5,117 nt of DNA from CAYRLZ01 sp964425275 (lineage in GTDB: Bacteria > Hydrothermota > Tepidihabitantia > Tepidihabitantales > JBDRVQ01), in assembly GCA_964425275.1 (NCBI GenBank), contig CAYRLZ010000036.1:1-5117 (forward strand), written 5' to 3'. Both the position numbers and the translations under genes were made by a program. This document shows positions 1-5,117 of this stretch, one piece after another. The notes under the pieces were generated by a model. The model was given only the letters and a program-made list of their open reading frames with translations. It was not told where the DNA came from and did no database searches. Numbering within the stretch: the stretch's first letter is position 1; each line of letters begins with the position of its first letter.

Positions 1-2301
1 GTTAGAAACCAGGGCGGTAGTATCATAAAATACCCCAATCTTCATCCGAACCTTATAGGTTACCGCCTCGGTCCGGAAGTTATAAACCGAACAGGCCGGA
101 ATGACAACCGTGCCCGAATCAATGATTCCAGTTGGCGCGCAAATTTTAGTTACACCGACATCATTGGGCATCTTAGAGATAACATCCCCGGTGATTGTCC
201 AGGCAAAGGGTTGGCGGAGGGTGCGCACCTGCTGACCATATACCTTTATCCGCCAGATGCCGGTCTCAGGTGTATTTACCCGAACGCACTCCTCAACATT
301 TAGACTATCCCAGGCAGTTGGATTGGGGATTGACTGCCCACCGGAATACTGATTTCCCCGATAATAAGTTCCGGATGGTGCGATTACCTCCAGATTTAAG
401 TCGTTCACCAATGTTGGGCTGGCATTTGGTAAGGCAGAGGTATCGGTCCAGACCAGGGCAATTCTCAAAGGAATTGAGGAGTTCACGGTAAATGTCTCTT
501 CTTTGAATTCCCCGGTTGCGATACCGATTGTGTCATCTTTAATTATCAGATTTCTCGTATCACCAGTGAAATAGAGGACCGAATCAACATTAATCCTTCC
601 CCAGCCGACATCAAAACTTGGGATGACAAAAGTGCCGATATTCGGGTCTGCCGAGGCAATCGCCATTGAGCGGAGAAGTGCGGCACTGATATAACCAAAG
701 GTATCGTTTATCACCCTTGCCCCGGTTGGATAATAACCTTCTTTGAGATAACATCGGATTAGACCAATCGCTCCACTCATCATCGGTGTCGCCATACTTG
801 TGCCATCCATTGACTGGTAGGTATTGGTAGCCGGACTTTTGGTTGCTGACCAGATACCTTGTCCCGGGGTGCAGAGCGTTGGTTTAATTCGGTTATCCTG
901 GGTTGGACCCCTTGAAGAGAAACTGGCAATCTGATTGGAAAGAGTTCCATTTTGTAATGCACCAACCGTAAGAACATTCTTAGCGATACCTGGGTTGCGG
1001 ATTCTTTTTGCACTATATTCGTTACCCGCCGCCATTATATTCAAGAAGTCTTTATGTGCCCAGGCAAAGGCATCGGTTGAGGCATCTTGAATGAGATAGG
1101 CACCGGTAGAATTACCCCACCCCCAACTCCCGGAGTGCTGTTTAATTGGGCGGAGCGAATCCGGTAGACCTCGGCCAAAATAGACCGTATCCCAGCAGTG
1201 GGTGAGGTCATCATCTACGGTAAGAGAACCAGAACCCTTTTCGCAATCAACAAAATAGAGCCGGGCTTTGATTGCCATCCCATCACGCCAATCGGTTCCA
1301 CCAACATACGAGTCGTCGCCGCAGATTGTGCCGGCGACATGACTGCCATGATATTGACCTTCACCCCACTCCGCGATGCCCCGGGTTTGAGAGCCTAAAA
1401 GTTTATAACATATCACCTTGCGATGACCAGGATAAATTGCCGGAGCGGTATAAGTATAGGCTGAGTCAAAGAAGGCATTATGCCCGGGGTTATAAACATT
1501 GACACCGGTATCGGTTATGCTCAAAATAACCCTCTGACCCTTAATCCCTCGTGCCCAAACCCTTCGGGCAACAATCGTATCCTCATCGGGTGGAGCAGAA
1601 CTGCGCCAACCGGTCTGGGTTACCCACTGACCGTGGTTATTACAAAACTCCGGTTCGGTTCTTTCCTGTATCCATAAAACCTCTGATAACCGGGCAATAT
1701 CCGGAATGATATGGGCATCAACCATGGCGGTTATCGTTGTGCCGAAATCGGTGGTGAGAATATTTCCTACCCGCCCACCCCTTTTTTCTATTTTTTCTTT
1801 CACCGGTGAGGCATCTTCTTCAGGCATCAAGAGAATCGTGATTTCCCGTGGACCTGATGATTTTAAGAGGATTTCCTGAATTTTATAGGCCGGTTGAAAG
1901 ATGCCGACCCAGTTAACGACTTCCAGGGAAGCGATTTTCTCCTTAGTCGGCAAATCCATTTTTGATAAGACCGCATAGTGAGGGAGATAACCGATTGGTC
2001 GGGCACCATATCCGGCAATCAATTTAAGCCATTCCCGCCTTATCGGTCCTTTGAACTGAACGATATAGTAGATTTTCTCAGTTGTCGGTTCTTCAATCCT
2101 TAGATTTTCCGGAAGTAATGGTTCGCCGATTCTGGTATCAATCACAAAACCATTGGAGAAAGATATTGCCGGGGCATTAAGATAAGGTTCTGGGTTAAAG
2201 GAATAAACCGGACCCATATCGTAATGGGCAGTGTAGGCAGCAAAAGAAACTCCGAAGGATAAAACCAATAAAAATAAAAACACCTTATATTGATACCTCA
2301 T
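1..2301 (-). CDS. Secreted subtilisin-like serine protease (S8, KP-43-like), 3' end cut by window
   Basis: Exported endopeptidase of the S8 family. Read from ATG at 2301, the frame is open for 767 codons to base 1 with no stop, so the C-terminus is missing. Residues 1-22 are a signal peptide (basic start, hydrophobic VFLFLLVLSFGVSF, likely cut after Ala21 or Ala22). Residues ~75-215 look like the pro-region. The catalytic domain, ~230-585, has Asp264 (SITDTGVN), His318 (HGSHVAGT), oxyanion Asn427 (MAAGNE) and nucleophile Ser502 (DGTSMATP). It also has FSSRGPTQDNRIKP, close to KP-43-type proteases. Residues ~600-705 (IALVWTD, LVNDLNLEVIAPSG, GIWRIKVYG) match the jelly-roll domain that follows the catalytic domain in that group. 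From ~713 a new beta-rich module begins (NDVGVTK, SVYNF) and is truncated. The start is fixed by a strong SD and by an in-frame TAA at 2313-2311, 9 nt upstream. All catalytic residues are present, so activity is likely; the substrate is unknown. It diverges from the CvpA-like gene. Confidence 0.95.
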   Translation of the reverse strand, partial: MRYQYKVFLFLLVLSFGVSFAAYTAHYDMGPVYSFNPEPYLNAPAISFSNGFVIDTRIGEPLLPENLRIEEPTTEKIYYIVQFKGPIRREWLKLIAGYGARPIGYLPHYAVLSKMDLPTKEKIASLEVVNWVGIFQPAYKIQEILLKSSGPREITILLMPEEDASPVKEKIEKRGGRVGNILTTDFGTTITAMVDAHIIPDIARLSEVLWIQERTEPEFCNNHGQWVTQTGWRSSAPPDEDTIVARRVWARGIKGQRVILSITDTGVNVYNPGHNAFFDSAYTYTAPAIYPGHRKVICYKLLGSQTRGIAEWGEGQYHGSHVAGTICGDDSYVGGTDWRDGMAIKARLYFVDCEKGSGSLTVDDDLTHCWDTVYFGRGLPDSLRPIKQHSGSWGWGNSTGAYLIQDASTDAFAWAHKDFLNIMAAGNEYSAKRIRNPGIAKNVLTVGALQNGTLSNQIASFSSRGPTQDNRIKPTLCTPGQGIWSATKSPATNTYQSMDGTSMATPMMSGAIGLIRCYLKEGYYPTGARVINDTFGYISAALLRSMAIASADPNIGTFVIPSFDVGWGRINVDSVLYFTGDTRNLIIKDDTIGIATGEFKEETFTVNSSIPLRIALVWTDTSALPNASPTLVNDLNLEVIAPSGTYYRGNQYSGGQSIPNPTAWDSLNVEECVRVNTPETGIWRIKVYGQQVRTLRQPFAWTITGDVISKMPNDVGVTKICAPTGIIDSGTVVIPACSVYNFRTEAVTYKVRMKIGVFYDTTALVSN

Positions 2302-2304
2302 AAA

Positions 2305-2312
2305 ACCTCCTT
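2305..2312 (-). promoter_or_regulatory. Ribosome-binding site of the protease gene
   Basis: On the minus strand AAGGAGGT lies with AAGGAGG ending 4 nt before the ATG. It decides the start at 2301. Its first bases are shared with the TAA stop of the upstream 33-codon ORF (TAAGGAGG), so a ribosome terminating there would sit on this site. Confidence 0.85.
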
Positions 2313-2412
2313 ACCAGTCAGAAACGATTATCCAGAAAAGTGTTCGCTTAAATAATAAGCGGGCTACCTCCAAGATATTACCTTGCAAAATTTTTCCGCT
2401 ATTTTTTCCCAT
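2311..2412 (-). other. Possible 33-codon leader-peptide ORF upstream of the protease
   Basis: An ATG at 2412 opens 33 codons on the minus strand, ending in TAA at 2313-2311. AAAGGA lies 5 nt upstream of the ATG (2423-2418) and could serve as a weak SD. The predicted transcript start is about 2420-2422, so this would be the first ORF on the protease mRNA. The peptide begins MGKNSGKILQ and ends in a basic then hydrophobic stretch (LLFKRTLFWIIV, then SDW). It is in frame with the protease, 9 nt away, and its stop overlaps the protease SD. This is visible in the sequence, but an ORF this short can occur by chance. A role as leader peptide or translational coupler is inference. Confidence 0.3.
2345..2361. 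repeat. Small inverted repeat in the protease leader
   Basis: CGCTTA and TAAGCG flank a 5-nt AATAA loop, a perfect 6-bp stem. It lies within the predicted protease 5' leader, about 45 nt before the ATG. It could be an RNA hairpin or a protein-binding dyad. No T-tract follows on either strand, so it is not an intrinsic terminator. Confidence 0.4.
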
Positions 2413-2428
2413 TTTAGTCCTTTAAATA

Positions 2429-2456
2429 ATTATACAATAAAATCACCAAAAGTCAA
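2429..2456 (-). promoter_or_regulatory. Sigma-70-type promoter for the protease gene
   Basis: On the minus strand, -35 TTGACT (2456-2451) and -10 TATAAT (2434-2429) are separated by 16 bp, one base from consensus in total. Transcription should begin near 2420-2422, giving a leader of about 120 nt before the protease ATG. The -35 box lies 3 bp from the -35 box of the opposing promoter. Confidence 0.75.
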
Positions 2457-2459
2457 CAC

Positions 2460-2488
2460 TTGACAAACCTTAAATTATATGTTATAAT
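2460..2488 (+). promoter_or_regulatory. Perfect-consensus sigma-70 promoter for the CvpA-like gene
   Basis: TTGACA at 2460-2465 and TATAAT at 2483-2488 are separated by exactly 17 bp, matching the sigma-70/sigma-A consensus in all twelve positions. Transcription is predicted to start around 2494-2496. That is right at the TTGGAGGTG stretch used for ribosome binding, so the mRNA would have almost no leader. Confidence 0.85.
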
Positions 2489-2494
2489 ATTTAG

Positions 2495-3028
2495 TTGGAG
2501 GTGTGTCTGACTATCAATTTATTGATAATAATTCTTTCCCTAATTTTTATCTATTTCGGGTTCCGCTGGGGGGTCTTGAAAGATTCCTTCTTAGTCGGCG
2601 GTTTTATCCTCGGAATAACCCAGGGAGGGAAATCGGCCGAAAGAATCACCCCCCTTTTAGAAACCATCTTTCCCTTCGCTTTTTCCAAGGTGATTGCCTT
2701 CTTAATCGTTCTTTTCTTCTTCCTTCTTTTATTTCGCCTCCTCTCCTTTACCCTGTATCATATCTTCTATCGGATGAATTTAGGATGGTTAGATTCCATC
2801 TTGGGAGGGATTTGGGGATTCTTAAAAGGAATGGTCTTAATCTGGTTTGGATTAGTCCTTACCTTAAATCTCTTTCCGGAATCCCGGGCAAAGATATTAT
2901 CATCAGAACTTTCTCTAAGAATCCTGGCCTTCGGGAAAAATTTCCCGCCCCTCTTAAAAATTGAAAGAGAGATAGTTAATATCCAAAAATCAATTTTGTC
3001 ATTGAGCGGCGACGAACTGCTCCGTTAA
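2495..3028 (+). CDS. CvpA-family-like integral membrane protein
   Basis: Small inner-membrane protein resembling the CvpA family, named for colicin V production in E. coli and generally linked to envelope functions. The exact role is unknown. At 173-177 residues it has the usual family length. Numbered from 2495, hydrophobic segments lie at about 6-23, 31-42, 65-90 and 101-126. FGFRWGVLKD after the first helix and the glycine-rich LGWLDSILGGIWGFLKG before the last helix are the family-like features. The tail (130-177) is soluble. The start is uncertain. TAG at 2492-2494 closes the frame upstream, and possible starts are TTG 2495, GTG 2501 or TTG 2522. The GGAGG at 2497-2501 instead points to CTG at 2507, with 5-nt spacing and a family-like N-terminus (TINLLIIIL). 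The coordinates give the outermost start. A perfect promoter lies directly upstream. Confidence 0.85.
   Translation: MEVCLTINLLIIILSLIFIYFGFRWGVLKDSFLVGGFILGITQGGKSAERITPLLETIFPFAFSKVIAFLIVLFFFLLLFRLLSFTLYHIFYRMNLGWLDSILGGIWGFLKGMVLIWFGLVLTLNLFPESRAKILSSELSLRILAFGKNFPPLLKIEREIVNIQKSILSLSGDELLR
2497..2503 (+). promoter_or_regulatory. Ribosome-binding site (GGAGGTG) deciding the CvpA-like start
   Basis: GGAGGTG is a seven-base match to the 16S rRNA 3' end. It lies at or within a few bases of the predicted transcript 5' end. The nearest in-frame codon at workable spacing is CTG 2507. TTG 2495 lies upstream of this site and would have to be leaderless. Confidence 0.55.
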
Positions 3029-3063
3029 TCACTATGACAAATAAAAATGACAATTGTGGTATC

Positions 3064-3092
3064 TTGACAAATTCTTATTTTATTGTTATAAT
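3064..3092 (+). promoter_or_regulatory. Perfect-consensus sigma-70 promoter for the lipoprotein gene
   Basis: TTGACA at 3064-3069 and TATAAT at 3087-3092 have a 17-bp spacer, again a full consensus match. Flanking bases also match the CvpA-like promoter: both read CTTGACAAA, 13 other bases, then GTTATAATAT. Transcription should begin near 3099-3100. No terminator is evident between the CvpA-like stop (3028) and this promoter, so read-through may add to expression. Confidence 0.85.
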
Positions 3093-3098
3093 ATATAT

Positions 3099-3125
3099 AT
3101 GAAAGAGAATAAGGAGGAGGAATGA
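3099..3125 (+). other. Possible 8-codon leaderless mini-ORF overlapping the lipoprotein start
   Basis: ATG at 3099 is almost exactly where transcription should start. It reads MKENKEEE and stops at TGA 3123-3125, overlapping the lipoprotein ATG (3122-3124) as ATGA. Its codons make up the purine-rich SD region, so it may be a by-product of that composition. Translation and coupling are inference. Confidence 0.2.
3111..3117 (+). promoter_or_regulatory. Ribosome-binding site of the lipoprotein gene
   Basis: AAGGAGG lies 4 nt before ATG 3122, the same spacing as in the protease gene. The run continues as AAGGAGGAGG. It supports the start at 3122. Confidence 0.85.
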
Positions 3126-4921
3126 AGAAACATAAAGAAAAAATACCCCTTCTTTTAGTGCCGGTTTTGATATTTCTTTTGTCTATCGGTTGCGCCCGAA
3201 ACAAAGAACCTTATACCCCGATTCTAAAAGGACCGACCTTAGTGGGAGTGAACGCCGATGCCCAATTTAAGGCCTATACCACCGACCCGAACAAAGACGA
3301 AATCCGCTATATCTTTGATTGGGAAGATAAGACGGAGACGACCAAAACCTATTTTCCGAGCGGTGAAACAATAACGGTTTCTCATCGCTGGTCAACCGTC
3401 AAAATTTATAATTGCCGGGTGCGCGCCCAAGATAAAAAGGGTAAAATCTCTGATTGGTCAGAGGTCTTGAAGGTTAATGTGGTGACGAATACCAAGCCCA
3501 ATACCCCGACTGTAATTATTGGACCAAATAGCGGATTGGTTGATAGTTCTTACACCTTCACAACCAGTGCCACTGACCCGGATGGCGACAGTATCCTCAT
3601 TTTCTTTATTTGGGACGATGGAAAGATTGATACGACCCCCTTCAAGGCATCCGGTGAGAACTTCTCCGCCTCCCACAAATATTCCGCGCCCGGGACTTAT
3701 AATATCCGAGCGGTTGCCCAAGATAAAAAGTTTGCCTTATCCGACACCTCGCCCGCCAAGACCTTCACGGTCCGAACGCAGTTTTACCCCGGGGATATTA
3801 TCTGGAAAGTTTTGGTGGATGATGATGTGATATCCTCTCCGGCCCTGGTGATGGAAAACAATGTCCCAATGGTCTACATCGGTGCCCAGGATGGTAAGGT
3901 CTACAAATTTAACGGAAAGACCGGGGCAAAAATCGCTGAGTATTCTTCCCCAATCATCGGCGATGAATTCAACTCCTCCCCGGCAATTGGGACCAACGGC
4001 ACAGTCTATATCGGCTCCAATGAGGGTTATCTCTTTGCGTTAAATCCTGACCTCTCTTTCAAATGGAAATGGCCGAACTCACCCTTAAATGCCTCCTTCA
4101 ATTCTTCACCAGCCTTAACCGCTGACGGTAAGATTATTATTGGCAATGAGAACGGAAATATTTATTGTTTGCGTGATGCCGGGAGTTTTGCCGAATCCCT
4201 ATGGAGTTATCAAGTTCCCTCTGGGGAGGTCTTTTCATCGCCAGCGATTGACGGTGGTGGCTACATATACTTTGCTGACCAGTCCGATTCCGGCTTTGTC
4301 TATAAACTTGACCCCAACGGTTCTCGCCAATGGTCGGTGGCCACCGGCGCTGAGGTCTATTCCTCACCCGCCCTGGATGACCAGGGAAATATCTTTATTG
4401 CCTCCACTTCGGGAAAGGTCTTTGCCTTTATGCCGGATGGAACGCCACTCACTGGCTGGCCAGTTATTCTCCCTGAGACCTTAGAGGTTTCTTCTTCACC
4501 GGTGTTTGATTCTTCGGGACTTCTCTTCCTCGGTTTAGGGGAGGCGAGAGGAATAATTATTATCCGTCCCAATGGCACAATCTTACTGCATCGCCCGACT
4601 CCACCCGACGAGGTCAATTCGACACCAGCGGTCGCGCGCGGTGGTGTTGTTTACTATTTGACTAATGAAGGCACTTTCATTGGTTATGACTACCTGACCA
4701 ATAGTGAACTCTTCTCAATTAACCTATCAGAAAAGAGTCCGGGTAAAAAACAAGACGAGATTTTCCCTTCACCGACCATCGCCCCCGATGGAACCATCTA
4801 TATTGCCTACGACCAGTATATTTACGGAATCTATGGAAACAGACCACTGGCCAATTCTCCCTGGCCAAAATTCCGTCAGGGGTTAAAGAATACCGGAAGA
4901 ACTAACGGCGGGAAGATATAA
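3122..4921 (+). CDS. Lipoprotein with two PKD-like domains and an eight-repeat PQQ-type beta-propeller
   Basis: A 599-residue exported lipoprotein. Residues 1-23 are a lipoprotein signal (KKHKEK, then LLLVPVLIFLL) with lipobox SIGC and lipid-bearing Cys24. Ala25 follows, not Asp, so nothing marks it for inner-membrane retention in a Lol-type system. Residues ~32-121 and ~127-218 are two PKD/Ig-like beta-sandwich domains, with DPNKDEIRYIFDWED and DPDGDSILIFFIWDDG, each ending near AQDKK. From ~223 to 599 is a PQQ-like/BamB-type propeller. SSPA-type motifs recur eight times, at 238, 285, 328, 372, 414, 458, 500 and 550, at 42-49-residue intervals, each followed by a strand such as VYIGAQDGKVYKF. 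WPKFRQGLKNTGR near the C-terminus is common in such propellers and may close the ring. Family members act as interaction scaffolds, and most need no PQQ cofactor. The ligand is unknown. It has its own promoter and ends at a strong terminator. Confidence 0.92.
   Translation: MKKHKEKIPLLLVPVLIFLLSIGCARNKEPYTPILKGPTLVGVNADAQFKAYTTDPNKDEIRYIFDWEDKTETTKTYFPSGETITVSHRWSTVKIYNCRVRAQDKKGKISDWSEVLKVNVVTNTKPNTPTVIIGPNSGLVDSSYTFTTSATDPDGDSILIFFIWDDGKIDTTPFKASGENFSASHKYSAPGTYNIRAVAQDKKFALSDTSPAKTFTVRTQFYPGDIIWKVLVDDDVISSPALVMENNVPMVYIGAQDGKVYKFNGKTGAKIAEYSSPIIGDEFNSSPAIGTNGTVYIGSNEGYLFALNPDLSFKWKWPNSPLNASFNSSPALTADGKIIIGNENGNIYCLRDAGSFAESLWSYQVPSGEVFSSPAIDGGGYIYFADQSDSGFVYKLDPNGSRQWSVATGAEVYSSPALDDQGNIFIASTSGKVFAFMPDGTPLTGWPVILPETLEVSSSPVFDSSGLLFLGLGEARGIIIIRPNGTILLHRPTPPDEVNSTPAVARGGVVYYLTNEGTFIGYDYLTNSELFSINLSEKSPGKKQDEIFPSPTIAPDGTIYIAYDQYIYGIYGNRPLANSPWPKFRQGLKNTGRTNGGKI
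3425..3730 (+). repeat. 15-bp direct repeat marking the duplicated PKD-like domain
   Basis: GCCCAAGATAAAAAG occurs at 3425-3439 and again at 3716-3730, exactly 291 bp (97 codons) apart and in the same frame, encoding AQDKK in both domains. It marks a tandem domain duplication inside the lipoprotein gene; the rest of the two copies has diverged. Confidence 0.7.
3833..4777 (+). repeat. Eight propeller-blade repeats in the lipoprotein
   Basis: Eight copies of an (S/T)SP-type motif (SSPAL, SSPAI, SSPAL, SSPAI, SSPAL, SSPVF, STPAV, PSPTI) recur every 42-49 codons. Each is followed by a D/N-G turn and a Y/F-I hydrophobic strand. Eight blades is the count of BamB and the PQQ dehydrogenases. The blades are too diverged in DNA to look recently duplicated. 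Confidence 0.8.
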
Positions 4922-4936
4922 AGAGAAAAAGAAGAG

Positions 4937-4970
4937 GCGGGGAGGAACTCCTCCTCCCCGCTATTTTTTT
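4937..4970. terminator. Strong intrinsic terminator, probably bidirectional
   Basis: A perfect 10-bp GC-rich stem is formed by GCGGGGAGGA (4937-4946) and TCCTCCCCGC (4952-4961) around a 5-nt ACTCC loop. Seven T residues follow at 4964-4970, ending the lipoprotein transcript 16 nt after its stop. On the minus strand the same stem is followed by CTCTTCTTTTTCTCTT, a T-rich though broken tail. It would therefore also serve the convergent gene whose stop is at 4971-4969. Confidence 0.93.
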
Positions 4971-5117
4971 ATCCGAACCTGTGGTGTTCGGGGACATCGT
5001 ACCTAGAAAGAAGGTCATCGCTAAATACCTCTAAATCATCCAGAATTAGAGGAGGAAAAGCAAAAAAGCGATTATCTCTTATATGGGTCTTAGCAAAAAC
5101 CTCCTCCCGGGGAGTTA
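4969..5117 (-). CDS. C-terminal end of an unrecognised protein, 5' end outside window
   Basis: On the minus strand one frame is open from the right edge to TAA at 4971-4969, giving the last 48 residues. They start TPREEVFAKTHIRDNRF, pass through FAFPPLILDDLEVF and end in YDVPEHHRFG. I do not recognise the family. The composition is that of a soluble protein: mixed charged and aromatic residues, no membrane segment. Support for it being real: the stop codon sits in the terminator T-tract, the terminator has a T-rich exit on this strand, and the other two minus-strand frames near the edge hit early stops. The fragment is too short for a functional call. Confidence 0.6.
   Translation of the reverse strand, partial: TPREEVFAKTHIRDNRFFAFPPLILDDLEVFSDDLLSRYDVPEHHRFG
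4973..4991. repeat. Small inverted repeat inside the end of the convergent gene
   Basis: CCGAAC and GTTCGG form a perfect 6-bp stem with a 7-nt loop, directly beyond the terminator T-tract. On the minus strand it lies within the last codons of the partial gene and is followed by A residues, so it is not itself a terminator. It may be coincidental. Confidence 0.3.

Noticed and set aside
195..1677. Several plus-strand open frames (195-491, 1198-1398, 1272-1502, 1480-1677) and a minus-strand one at 780-1013
   Set aside because: They lie inside the protease gene, whose minus-strand frame is continuous and holds all catalytic motifs. None has a convincing SD or recognisable protein.
2345..2361. 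Inverted repeat considered as a terminator or riboswitch core
   Set aside because: The stem is only 6 bp and A/T-heavy inside, has no T-tract, and no known riboswitch pattern is visible in the ~120-nt leader.
2503..2964. A 153-codon open frame from GTG 2503 overlapping the CvpA-like gene in another frame
   Set aside because: The translation is rich in Pro, Arg and Ser without domain logic, whereas the 2495 frame gives clean membrane helices and CvpA-like glycine motifs. The GTG is also too close to the SD.
3029..3063. Search for a terminator after the CvpA-like gene
   Set aside because: Only weak dyads (for example ACAATTGT) are present and no T-run follows a stem, so none is called.
3458..4886. 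Additional open frames on both strands inside the lipoprotein gene
   Set aside because: They are out-of-frame shadows of a well-supported repeat protein, with low-complexity basic or Pro-rich translations.
5048..5117. Plus-strand AGAGGAGGAAAAG followed by ATG at 5083, looking like the start of a new gene
   Set aside because: The ATG is more than 20 nt from the SD-like run, the open frame is only 11 codons to the edge, and the region is better explained by the minus-strand partial gene.

Overview
The window looks like bacterial chromosome from a diderm, mostly secreting lineage. It carries one complete lipoprotein gene and one complete small membrane-protein gene. Two further genes are cut by the window edges. 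Promoters are textbook sigma-70/sigma-A type and Shine-Dalgarno sequences are strong (AAGGAGG). The C-terminal segment of the protease (an 'NDVGV...APTG...DSGT...PACSVYN' block) resembles tails I associate with secreted proteins of candidate phylum WOR-3 (Stahlbacteria/Hydrothermae-like, often hot spring or sediment MAGs). That taxonomic guess is from memory of the family style and was not checked by a search.

Layout: (1) 1-2301, minus strand: the first 767 codons of a secreted subtilisin-family (S8, KP-43-like) serine protease. It has a signal peptide, a pro-region, an intact Asp/His/Asn/Ser set, a jelly-roll-like domain and the start of a further beta-rich module that runs off the left edge. 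(2) 2302-2494: a divergent control region. Two promoters lie back to back with their -35 boxes only 3 bp apart. The protease side has a long (~120 nt) leader holding a possible 33-codon leader peptide and a small hairpin. (3) 2495-3028, plus strand: a CvpA-family-like inner-membrane protein without an ATG start. (4) 3029-3121: its own perfect-consensus promoter for the next gene, with a possible 8-codon leaderless mini-ORF. (5) 3122-4921, plus strand: a lipoprotein with two PKD/Ig-like domains and an eight-repeat PQQ-type (BamB-like) beta-propeller. (6) 4922-4970: a strong intrinsic terminator shared by convergent genes. (7) 4969-5117, minus strand: the last 48 codons of an unrecognised gene.

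How the genes work together: the protease and the lipoprotein are both exported, and CvpA-like proteins sit in the inner membrane, so the window has a cell-envelope/secretion flavour. Each gene seems to have its own promoter, so there is no evidence for a shared operon. No RNA genes, mobile elements, CRISPR arrays or recognised defence systems are visible. The most unusual material is regulatory: back-to-back divergent promoters, transcripts whose translation signals lie almost at the predicted 5' end, and two small upstream ORFs whose stop codons overlap the downstream gene's ribosome-binding site or start codon. None of the genes is evidently a new system.
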